Part shown: piece by piece, positions 1 to 7,791 of the stretch
Layout: each line of letters starts with the position of its first letter
Numbering within the stretch: the stretch's first letter is position 1
Source: Alphaproteobacteria bacterium
GTDB lineage: Bacteria; Pseudomonadota; Alphaproteobacteria; ATCC43930; CGMCC-115725
Length of the DNA: 64,000 bases
Assembly: GCA_030041335.1 (NCBI GenBank)
Contig: JASHOB010000215.1
Span: 88,749 to 152,748, forward strand
Direction of reading: 5' to 3'
Made by a program: the position numbers and the translations under genes
Notes under the pieces: generated by a model
The model's input: the letters and a program-made list of their open reading frames with translations, nothing else
The model's database searches: none
Told to the model about the DNA's origin: nothing

Positions 1-1114
1 TGTCGCGCGCGACGAAGGTGTGACCGACGCCAGGCAGCAACTCGTATCGAACCTTGCTACCACGTCGACAGAGTGCGCCGACATAAGCGGCCGTCACCGA
101 CGGCCGGACGAGGTCATCGGTATCGCCCTGTGCGATAAATACGGGAATGTCCGGCGAAAGCGTACCGGGCGAATTCTCAGCTAGAAGACCCCGCCAGGGG
201 TCAACATCGGCGAGATTATGTACCGAAAGGAAGTTTCTCTCCAATGCGCGTGTTGGTCCGCGCCGAGGCAGCATGTCGAACCACCGCTCTATGCATAGAT
301 TGGCGAGCCGGTTGATTACAGGCATCGCCTCCGGGCTTAAAACCGACTTAAGCGGCGCGCCATAGACGCGCGACCACGACCACAGGGCCATCGCGGTGAT
401 GTTGTTTCCCCCGCCGGTGCCGAGGTCCTCGGTCATTAGCCGGCCGAGATCGGTTGCCGGTGCCGCCGCGGCAACGCCCACCAGCCGCAGCTCAGGCGCA
501 TATTCAGCGGCAAGCAGCCCGGTGTAGAGCGCGGCTTGACCGCCTTGTGAATGTCCCCAAACGCCAAAATTGCGGCTCGCACTCACGCGGGCGATTTGGC
601 GCGCTGCTCGTACTGAATCCAATACCGCCCGCCCTTCGCTGATGCCGACGAGATACGGGTGGGTTTGCGATGTGCCCAAACCGGGATAATCGGTAGCGGT
701 CACGATATAGCCGCGTGCTAGCATCGCCCTTAGTCCCTGAACCGAGGCAAAGAACACTCGCGCCAACGACGGCGCACAGCGGCTGACAACGCCAGTCGTG
801 GGATGTGCCCAGGCCACGACTGGCCGACCGCCTGGGGGGGCCGGCCCAAACGGAAAGATAATAACGCCGGAGACGGGGATTGTTTCCCCCGAGAGACCTG
901 TCGAACGGTACAGGACGCGATAGGCCGTTGCGCCTTGAGGTGCGCCCGCCATCGGCTGCACACTGATGAGCGATCCCGGGCCGCTGGCCGCATGCACAGC
1001 CAACGCGGAGCCGACCACGCTAACAGCAAAAACCGCACCGATAATCAGGATCGGTGCCAAACCCAGCTTGTCACAGATGGTGGCTCGCCTTATGCGCGCC
1101 AGCCGCTTCAGCAT
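1..1114 (-). CDS. Secretory lipase family alpha/beta hydrolase, partial
   Basis: The gene is cut by the left window edge; 371 codons are visible and the C-terminus is missing. The N-terminus is basic, followed by a hydrophobic segment at residues 20-40, consistent with a signal peptide or anchor and export to the periplasm. The nucleophile elbow GHSQGG places the catalytic Ser near residue 189. A GDTDDLV stretch near 330-336 fits the acidic residue, and PGVGHTF supplies His 365. This order matches the secretory lipase family (LIP, PF03583), whose members hydrolyse acylglycerols or other esters. The start at 1114 is the first Met before the hydrophobic segment. No partner gene is visible. The family call is confident; the substrate is unknown. 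Confidence 0.85.
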   Translation of the reverse strand, partial: MLKRLARIRRATICDKLGLAPILIIGAVFAVSVVGSALAVHAASGPGSLISVQPMAGAPQGATAYRVLYRSTGLSGETIPVSGVIIFPFGPAPPGGRPVVAWAHPTTGVVSRCAPSLARVFFASVQGLRAMLARGYIVTATDYPGLGTSQTHPYLVGISEGRAVLDSVRAARQIARVSASRNFGVWGHSQGGQAALYTGLLAAEYAPELRLVGVAAAAPATDLGRLMTEDLGTGGGNNITAMALWSWSRVYGAPLKSVLSPEAMPVINRLANLCIERWFDMLPRRGPTRALERNFLSVHNLADVDPWRGLLAENSPGTLSPDIPVFIAQGDTDDLVRPSVTAAYVGALCRRGSKVRYELLPGVGHTFVARD

Positions 1115-1651
1115 GTGAGCGTGACGCCCCGCAATTGCCGTGTTTGCGATTACGATGTCGGATGCCCCGTTTTGGCCCATAGTTTCTTACATTACGATGA
1201 CTCGCGATTGCGAGCTTGAGATACGGTGCGTAAAGGGCCGCATGCGGCCCGAGAGGCGCGAATTGCGTGCATCGTTTCCGATCCACATTTGTGAGACCGA
1301 TCAGCTCGAGCGACTTCACGCGCTGAGCCGTGGCGAAATCCAGCCGTATTTCCGATACTGGCGCAATCGTATCCATGGTCAGACCGTAGCCCGGGAGTCG
1401 GCACAATGATAAAGACGAGAATCATCAAGGCTGCCGATATTCTCGAACCGCTGGATGACATTAACGGCGTCGCCCGGATCGTGCTCGAACGCAGCGAGCG
1501 AGAACTCGACGATGACAAGGTCACTCATGCTTATCTGGGCGGTCGCCTCGATAAGGCCGGCGTCGCTCTCGATGCTGTTTATGAGGGAGCCGACGAGCAA
1601 GAGGAAGACCCGCCGATGGCCGCGCCCGCCGGCGGCCGCGGCAGAAGAGAC
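1115..1651. other. 537-base stretch without a convincing gene
   Basis: Two weak overlapping frames compete here. A minus-strand frame at 1379-1600 encodes 73 residues with mostly G/C third positions. A plus-strand frame from 1406 runs in phase into the next gene and encodes an acidic segment. Neither has a recognisable domain or a clear ribosome binding site. The promoters of the divergent lipase and the exported protein at 1652 must lie here, but I cannot place them. Confidence 0.4.
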
Positions 1652-2038
1652 ATGACCAGGCCGGTCGCCTCGCGGGGGCGCCCAGGAATCGCCCTAGTCG
1701 TGGTCTTGTTCCTAGGGGCGATCTCCGCGACGCCGGCGATGGCCGATGCCTCCTATGCAAAGCCGTGTCAAGCGGAGGCGGCGGAAGTCCAAGCGCTTGC
1801 CGCCTTGCACCTGATGTACCCACAGGTGACGGAACTGAGCATCGTCCGCAGCGAGCTCTTAGCTCACGGTGTTACTTTCGGCCTTCCGGGCAACGAGGTC
1901 AGGGACCTTGGCATCATCAAGTTGGCGGACGTTGCATTTACGCGACTGGCCGCCCATCCCGAGGCCGGTGCGGCCGGCGTGGCGCAGCAATACCTAGGAG
2001 ACTGCATGGCTGCAGGGCCTTTGGTTTTGGACAAGTAG
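1652..2038 (+). CDS. Small exported protein of unknown function
   Basis: This encodes 128 residues. The chosen ATG follows a GAAGAGA ribosome-binding-like stretch and opens a classical signal peptide: basic start, hydrophobic core near residues 14-28 and an ATPAMA cleavage site near residue 32. The mature part holds two cysteines, near its start and close to the C-terminus, that could form a disulfide. The same frame stays open upstream to 1406, but that extension is acidic and would bury the signal peptide. An intrinsic terminator lies 20 bases past the stop, which supports a real transcription unit. I recognise no family. Confidence 0.6.
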   Translation: MTRPVASRGRPGIALVVVLFLGAISATPAMADASYAKPCQAEAAEVQALAALHLMYPQVTELSIVRSELLAHGVTFGLPGNEVRDLGIIKLADVAFTRLAAHPEAGAAGVAQQYLGDCMAAGPLVLDK

Positions 2039-2057
2039 CCGGCCATCAGAATCGACT

Positions 2058-2092
2058 GAGCCCCGGCCCGCGCGGTCGGGGCTCCTCTTTTG
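2058..2092 (+). terminator. Intrinsic terminator after the exported protein
   Basis: A perfect 8-bp stem, GAGCCCCG pairing with CGGGGCTC (2058-2065 with 2077-2084), encloses an 11-base loop and is followed by CTCTTTT. It sits 20 bases after the stop at 2038, as expected for a rho-independent terminator. Confidence 0.8.
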
Positions 2093-2150
2093 CGATCTCG
2101 ACTATCTGGAACGTCGATCTTCTTTGGGCCTCCGCTAAGCACGGCTGGGA

Positions 2151-2370
2151 ATGAACGTCGCGGTGGTTGATCCAAAAGGCGATTTGAAGGCCTTCGGCCG
2201 AATGGAGCCATGCTCGCCTCGATTACCCTCTCGCAGCACCAGGGGCGCGTCTCGGCGCAATACCACGGGCCGACACGTATTTCGAAGAAGTGCTGCAAAA
2301 GTTTGGCCTCGATTGCATTTTGACACAGAACAATCCGAGCCGTTCAGAAAGGCCGATGGGATACTATTGG
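2151..2370 (+). pseudogene. Decayed GlcG/HbpS-like (heme-binding family) gene
   Basis: Three reading frames in succession resemble consecutive parts of the GlcG/HbpS family. The first reads NVAVVDPKGDLKAFGRM. The second, shifted frame reads AMLASITLSQH followed by a GPTR stretch. The third reads YFEEVLQKFGLDCILTQNN. Intact family members join such blocks in one frame of about 140 residues. Here the upstream part is absent, at least two frameshifts intervene, and the homology stops before the CoxL-like gene end at 2417. The match rests on memory of the family pattern, so confidence is moderate. It looks like a relic, not an expressed gene. Confidence 0.45.
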
Positions 2371-2416
2371 GACCCGAGTTTCGACTTACACAGCAAGCAT
2401 CTGAAAATATTGTCGG

Positions 2417-4720
2417 TTACCCCTTTCCGTTCGCCTTATGGATCGCCTGCCACAGGCGGTGCGGCGAGTAGGGCATGTCGATGTGATGGATACCGAGAGG
2501 CGCTAGCGCGTCGTGCACGGCATTGGCCACTGTCGGCACCGCCCCGGTGGTGCCGGCCTCGCCGGCGCCTTTGGCGCCCAAGGGATTGTTCGGCGACGGC
2601 ACGCCATGATCGTGAAGCGACATTGCGGGCAGATCGAAGGCGTGCGGCATGAAATAATCCATGAAGCTGCCGCTCAGGAGCTGACCGGTCTCCTGATCGT
2701 AGACGGCATGCTCGCCGATCGCCTGGCCGATGCCCTGCATGACGCCGCCATGGAGCTGACCGGCAACGATCGTCGGATTGATCTGGTTGCCGCAGTCGTC
2801 GACCGCGATGTAAGAGACGAGATCGAGCGCGCCAGTCTCGGGGTCGATCTCGACCTCGGCGACGTGCGCGCCGCTCGGGAACGCCATCGGCGAGGGAATG
2901 TTGGCGGTCACGTCGAGCGGTTTATCCGGCGAGGACCCGTATTTGCGTGCAATCTCGGAAAAGCCGACGGACAAGTCGGTGCCGGCGACGCGATAGACGC
3001 CCTCCTCGAACACGACGTCACTCGCCGAGACTTCGAGGTCCTTGGCAGCGAGTTCCATGCCTTTCTTCACCACTTCTCTGGCGGCGACCAGAAACGCACT
3101 GCCATGGGTCATTGCCGAGCGCGAACCGATGGAGCCCATGCCGGTCAGCGGAGCGATTTGCTGGTCGCCTACCGGCATGTTGACGTGCTCGGGATCGATG
3201 CCGAACACCCCGGCGACGATTTCAGGGTACGCCGTCTCGTTGCCTTGACCCGAGGGACCGACCTGCGAATAGATGCTGGCATCGCCGTTGGCGCCGAACT
3301 TGATCGCGACCTCTTCCTTCGGGCCGCCGCCGCCCGACGGCTCGATGAACATGGCGACACCGAGGCCGCGCAACCTGCCGCGCCGCTTGGCGGCCTCACG
3401 GCGCTTGGCAAAGCCCGCAATATCCGCAGTCGCTGCCAACTTCGCCAATAGCCCGGGTGGATCACCGCTGTCGAGCGGTGTGCCGATCGGCGTCTTGTAG
3501 GGGAAGGACTCTTTCGACAAGACGTTGCGACGACGAATCTCAACGGGATCGATGCCGGTGATGCGTGACGCTTCGGCAACCAGACGTTCGGTAATGTAGG
3601 AAACATTGGGACGCGTCGCACCGCGATAGGCGGTCGTGGGCGTGGTGTTGGTGAGGACGAGGCGATGTAGCCCGTAGACCGCCGGGATGCGATAGAGGTT
3701 CACCGCCTGGCTGGTCGCCGCAAGCGTGTTGATGAACGGAGCGACCGGTGTCGGATAGGCGCCGAGATCGGCGAGCCAACGGTAGCGCACCGCGAGGAAC
3801 AAGCCATCCTTGTCCAGCGCCAGTTCACCCGTCATTTGAGCGGCGCGGGCATGGAAGTCGCTGAGGAAGGTCTCCGAGCGGGTCGAGACCCATTTCACCG
3901 GACGGCCGACGATCTTTGCCGCCAGCATCACGGCCGAATATTCGGCATAGGCACCGCCACGGATGCCGAAGCCGCCGCCGACATCGTAGGCATAAGCGCG
4001 GATCTGCTGCACGGGCACGCCGCTGACGGCGCTCAACCCGCCCTGCATCATCGACATGCCTTGGGACGGCGCGTAGACCTCGTAAATGTCGGCGGCGGCA
4101 TCGTGGGTTGCAACGCAGGCCTTCGGCTCCATCGGGTTGCCGACAAGACGCTGCGCGTGGAGCGTCAGCTTCACCACGTGCGCAGCCGTCGCGAATGCGG
4201 CCTCGACAGCGGCTGCGTCGCCATATTCATAATCGAAGGCGACGTTGTCGGGGACGCTCTCGTGCAGCAGCGGCGCGCCGTCCCTGTCGGCGTCCGCCGC
4301 CGCGATCACGGCGGGCAGGTCGCGGTAATCGACCACGATTGCTTCGGCGGCGTCCTGCGCTTGCGCCAGGGTCTCAGCCACCACCAGCGCTACCTCCTCG
4401 CCGACATGGCGCACCCGGCCTTGCGCCAGCACCGGGCGGAAAGGGTGGCGCAGCTTCATGCCGTCTTTGCCCGGGTACTGCACCATTGGCGGCGGCGATC
4501 TATAGCCGGCCTTGGCGACGTCCTCGCCGGTCAGAACCGCCAGCACACCGGGCGAGGCCAGCGCCGCACTCATATCGAGCGATAGAATTTCGGCGTGGGC
4601 GCGGTCAGAGCGCAAGAAAACACCGTAAGTCTGCCTCGGTAAATTCCAATCGGCGGTATAACGCCCGTGACCGGTGACCAACCGAAAATCTTCCCGCCGC
4701 CCCGTGAACGGTCTTGCCAT
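2417..4720 (-). CDS. Molybdenum hydroxylase large subunit (CoxL/XdhB-like), orphan
   Basis: This 767-residue protein belongs to the xanthine dehydrogenase / aerobic CO dehydrogenase large-subunit family, which binds the molybdopterin-cytosine cofactor and hydroxylates substrates with water. It shows the N-terminal a/b hammerhead domain, VGGGFGIRGG near residue 250, and GAKGAGEAGTTG near residue 715 carrying the catalytic Glu. The active-site loop reads AYRGATR. It is neither the AYxCSFR of true form I CO dehydrogenase nor the usual AYRGAGR of form II, so CO oxidation should not be assumed. No small Fe-S or medium FAD subunit gene is adjacent. It is 83 bases downstream of the efflux lipoprotein gene and could be co-transcribed with it. 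The substrate is unknown. Confidence 0.9.
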   Translation of the reverse strand: MARPFTGRREDFRLVTGHGRYTADWNLPRQTYGVFLRSDRAHAEILSLDMSAALASPGVLAVLTGEDVAKAGYRSPPPMVQYPGKDGMKLRHPFRPVLAQGRVRHVGEEVALVVAETLAQAQDAAEAIVVDYRDLPAVIAAADADRDGAPLLHESVPDNVAFDYEYGDAAAVEAAFATAAHVVKLTLHAQRLVGNPMEPKACVATHDAAADIYEVYAPSQGMSMMQGGLSAVSGVPVQQIRAYAYDVGGGFGIRGGAYAEYSAVMLAAKIVGRPVKWVSTRSETFLSDFHARAAQMTGELALDKDGLFLAVRYRWLADLGAYPTPVAPFINTLAATSQAVNLYRIPAVYGLHRLVLTNTTPTTAYRGATRPNVSYITERLVAEASRITGIDPVEIRRRNVLSKESFPYKTPIGTPLDSGDPPGLLAKLAATADIAGFAKRREAAKRRGRLRGLGVAMFIEPSGGGGPKEEVAIKFGANGDASIYSQVGPSGQGNETAYPEIVAGVFGIDPEHVNMPVGDQQIAPLTGMGSIGSRSAMTHGSAFLVAAREVVKKGMELAAKDLEVSASDVVFEEGVYRVAGTDLSVGFSEIARKYGSSPDKPLDVTANIPSPMAFPSGAHVAEVEIDPETGALDLVSYIAVDDCGNQINPTIVAGQLHGGVMQGIGQAIGEHAVYDQETGQLLSGSFMDYFMPHAFDLPAMSLHDHGVPSPNNPLGAKGAGEAGTTGAVPTVANAVHDALAPLGIHHIDMPYSPHRLWQAIHKANGKG

Positions 4721-4803
4721 CGTCGCGCTTTCCTTAATTCAGTCTCGATGCGTCGCCGCCATTTTCGCCGGGCGTGCCTTGACGAGCAAGCAGGAAGCTT
4801 CGA

Positions 4804-6447
4804 TCAGGGCACGGGCGGTGATGGGGTCGGCGGATTCTCGAATGCCCGCGTGAAGGCCGCGAGGATTGCGGGTTGCGGTTGCCGTATCGGCGGGATCGCC
4901 TGGTATTTTTCCCAGCCGCCGCCCAGCGCCTTGTAGAGCGCCGCGAAATCGTCGGCCGCGGTCTGTTGTGCGTGCGCGTATTGGTCCTCGAGACCGTAAA
5001 GCTCACGCTGCGCGTCAAGCACGTTGAGGAAATCGGTCAGGCCTCGATCATAGCGCTCCGAGGCCAACGACACCGATTGTCCTGCGGCTGCCAAGGCCAC
5101 TTCTAAACTGCGAAGACGCTGCTGCTGGGCGACATAGTCGTCGATCGCGGCATCGACTTCCTGCACCGCCGTTAGAATCGTCGCCTTGTAGGCGGCGAGT
5201 TGTTCTCTGGTGCGGTAGTCGGCGACCTCGACCAGGGCATCGAGCGTGCCGAAATCGAGAACCGACCAATAGACGCCTGGCCCGGCCGACCAGATTCCCT
5301 TGGCGAGATTGGGCGAGATACCTAACCCCTGACCCTGGCCTCCGGCCGTCGCGGAGATCACGAGATGGGGATAGAGATTGGCGGTGGCCACGCCGATCCG
5401 CGCGGTCGCGGCGGCCACCTCCCGTTCGGCCTCCGCGATGTCGGGGCGGCGCTTTAGCAGCGCCAGCGGCAGGCCCGGCACGATGTTCTCGGGCAGCGAC
5501 GGGATCATCTGCGGCCTGCTCAGCTCGGCCCCGAGCGTGCCCGGCATGTCGCCGACCAAGAGATCGATGGTGTATTGGGCTGCTTTTATTTGCGCCGCCA
5601 GTGGCGCTACGGTGGCCTGCAGGGTCGCCAGCTCGCGTTTCGCCAAGGCGACGTCGAGTTCGTTGGTCAGGCCGCGATCGAAGCGCTCCTGGACGACCTG
5701 GACCGAATGGGTTTGCGTCGCGATTTCCTGATGCAGGATCGCGAGCTGCGTCTGCAGGCCGCGCAGATCGACATAGGCGCGTACGATGTCGCCGACGACC
5801 GATACCAGAGTCGCGTTGCGCGCGGCCAACGTTGCCTCCGTGTCGTAGGCCGCCGCCTCGAGTTCGCGCCGGTAAAGGCCAAAGATGTCGAGCTCCCAGC
5901 CGGCTTCGAATCCCGCTATTTCGTTGAGCTGCGTGAGCCCGGTGGTGTTCGTGCCCGAGATCAGGAGCGGCGAGACGCGGCCGCGGGCCAGGTCCGTGCC
6001 GGAGCCCTTGGCGAGCGCGCCCGCTATGTCGCCCGACGGCAGCGCCGTTCCCAGCACCACATCCTCCTGGGTGCGTGCCTCCTGCAGCCGCTGCAGCGCC
6101 ACCGCGAGATCGAGATTGCCCTTGATCGCACGCTCGACCAGCGAATTCAGTTCGGGATCGTTGAGCGACCGCCACCACGCGCTCAGGTCGACCGGCGCCG
6201 GATTCGGTCTGCGCTGGCGCGGCTGTTCCATCTTGGCGGGTGCCCCGGCGCCCACCACGTCGGCGATCGCGGTGATCGGATCGCTAAAATCCCTGGGCAT
6301 CGCGATGACCGGTGTCTGGTAGTTGGGGCCGACCGTGCAGCCCGCGAGCAGCACGGCGATCGCCGGCCAAGCCTGCAGGAAACGGCGTACGCTTCCCGAT
6401 GCGCGCTTTTGCGGCTGCTCGGCACGAGGCTTGTCGGCGAATGGCAC
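4804..6447 (-). CDS. RND efflux outer-membrane lipoprotein, NodT/OprM family
   Basis: This 547-residue TolC-type channel has a lipobox LLAGC with the lipidated Cys at residue 37. TVGPNYQTP follows immediately, as is typical of NodT/OprM proteins. Two internally similar halves, rich in Ala, Gln and Glu, form the periplasmic coiled-coil barrel. FAALYKALGGGWE near the C-terminus is a family hallmark. It is the last gene of the regulator-kinase-pump-adaptor-channel run and completes the tripartite export path across the outer membrane. The start places a basic stretch before the hydrophobic signal core. The family call is firm; the exported compound is unknown. Confidence 0.93.
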   Translation of the reverse strand: MPFADKPRAEQPQKRASGSVRRFLQAWPAIAVLLAGCTVGPNYQTPVIAMPRDFSDPITAIADVVGAGAPAKMEQPRQRRPNPAPVDLSAWWRSLNDPELNSLVERAIKGNLDLAVALQRLQEARTQEDVVLGTALPSGDIAGALAKGSGTDLARGRVSPLLISGTNTTGLTQLNEIAGFEAGWELDIFGLYRRELEAAAYDTEATLAARNATLVSVVGDIVRAYVDLRGLQTQLAILHQEIATQTHSVQVVQERFDRGLTNELDVALAKRELATLQATVAPLAAQIKAAQYTIDLLVGDMPGTLGAELSRPQMIPSLPENIVPGLPLALLKRRPDIAEAEREVAAATARIGVATANLYPHLVISATAGGQGQGLGISPNLAKGIWSAGPGVYWSVLDFGTLDALVEVADYRTREQLAAYKATILTAVQEVDAAIDDYVAQQQRLRSLEVALAAAGQSVSLASERYDRGLTDFLNVLDAQRELYGLEDQYAHAQQTAADDFAALYKALGGGWEKYQAIPPIRQPQPAILAAFTRAFENPPTPSPPVP

Positions 6448-6513
6448 GTCGAATGTTCTCAGCCGCCGCGGGTGGCGCGAAGGCCCGATGATCGATGCCC
6501 CCTGCGCGGCATG

Positions 6514-7791
6514 CTAGCGCGCGGCCGTCGCCGCGCCGGTGGTATGCTGTTCGCTCACCGTCACCTTGGTGCCGTTGGCGATTGCGTTGCTGATATTGAG
6601 AACGATGCGGTCGCCTACGGCGACGCCGGAACTCAGTTCCAGCACGTTGCCGTCGTCGCGCGCGATCGTGACGTCGCGGAACGTGACCCGGTTGTCGGCA
6701 CCGACCACCGCGACCTGCGGCCCGCCTGACCGGAAAATCATGGCGGCGGCCGGCACCACGACGTTGCCGCGCGCCTTGAGGTCGAAGGTCACCTCGACAT
6801 ACATGCCGGGGACGAGCCGGTCGTTTGGATTGGGCACGTCGACTTCGACCCGCAGCGTGCGGGCTCGCGGATCGATGGCGTTCGACGTGCGCGCGATCTT
6901 ACCCGTGAAGGTCTTATGTGGCAGGTCGTTGGCGGTCATGGTCGCCGGCAGGCCGACCGTCATGTCGGCGGCGACGCTTTGCGGCGCGTCGACGTAGACG
7001 CGCATCGGATCGTCTTTCGACATGCGATAGAGCAGAGTGGTGTTGGCCGTGCTGCCCGCGGTGACGAGGTTGCCGATATCGATGCGCCGTTCGATGATGG
7101 TGCCATCGTAGGGGGCCGTTACCTTCTTGAATTGTGTCAACACCGTCAGTCGATCGACATTGCCCTGATCCGCGTCCACGTTCGCGAGCGCGGCGTTGAG
7201 CTGGGCGGTGGCGCTGCCGAAATCGGCTTTTTTGGCGTCGCGTTCCTGTTGCGACACGACGCCGGTCGGCGAGTTGCGCCAACGTTCGTAGGTGGTCTTG
7301 GCGAAGGCCGCTTGCGCCTCGCGCACCTTGACGTCCGCTCTCGCGGATTCGAGCTTGGCTTGCGCCGCCGACAGTTCAGCGTCGAGATCGGGCGTGTCGA
7401 TTGTGGCGAGCACCTGGTCTTTTTTTACATGATCCCCGATATCGTTGTACCATTGCGCGACATAGCCGTTCACTCGGGCGAAGATCGTGCTCTCGAACCA
7501 CGCCGCGGTGTTGCCAGGCAGGGTTAGCGACGTCGCGGCCGGCGCTTTTTCTGCCAGGGCGACGATGACCGGCGGCGGCAGCGCCGCTTGCTCCTTCGTG
7601 TCCTGCGCCAAATTCGCAGTCATCTGCTGTTGCGTGTGGTAGACGATAAAGAACCCGGCGGCGAGCGTGATGGCGACGCCCGCAACAAAAATCTGAATGC
7701 GGCGGCCGGTTTCGGACGCCGGACGTTGCGGCTGGGGCCGTGCGCCCGGCTTGGCCCGCGCCGCGGGTGCCGAATCATGCGGATTCAACAT
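6514..7791 (-). CDS. RND efflux periplasmic adaptor (membrane fusion protein)
   Basis: This 425-residue HlyD/AcrA-type adaptor links the inner-membrane pump to the outer-membrane channel. A single N-terminal transmembrane segment (about residues 32-52) follows a Pro/Ala/Arg-rich cytoplasmic tail. Then come a lipoyl-like half with VNGYVAQWYNDIGDHV, an alpha-helical hairpin, the second lipoyl half with APYDGTIIERRIDIGN, and a beta-barrel domain. I chose the ATG at 7791 because GGAGGAAGG lies just upstream; an earlier in-frame start at 7821 lacks this. The gene overlaps the end of the pump gene by 17 bases, so the two are translationally coupled. Confidence 0.93.
   Translation of the reverse strand: MLNPHDSAPAARAKPGARPQPQRPASETGRRIQIFVAGVAITLAAGFFIVYHTQQQMTANLAQDTKEQAALPPPVIVALAEKAPAATSLTLPGNTAAWFESTIFARVNGYVAQWYNDIGDHVKKDQVLATIDTPDLDAELSAAQAKLESARADVKVREAQAAFAKTTYERWRNSPTGVVSQQERDAKKADFGSATAQLNAALANVDADQGNVDRLTVLTQFKKVTAPYDGTIIERRIDIGNLVTAGSTANTTLLYRMSKDDPMRVYVDAPQSVAADMTVGLPATMTANDLPHKTFTGKIARTSNAIDPRARTLRVEVDVPNPNDRLVPGMYVEVTFDLKARGNVVVPAAAMIFRSGGPQVAVVGADNRVTFRDVTIARDDGNVLELSSGVAVGDRIVLNISNAIANGTKVTVSEQHTTGAATAAR

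Noticed and set aside
2417..4720. Calling this gene CO dehydrogenase (coxL)
   Set aside because: The AYxCSFR active-site loop of form I is absent and no coxS or coxM is adjacent.
5048..6178. Long minus-strand frame (376 codons) inside the efflux lipoprotein gene
   Set aside because: The product is Arg/Gly-rich and low in hydrophobic residues, a shadow of the lipoprotein frame, which has a lipobox and family motifs.
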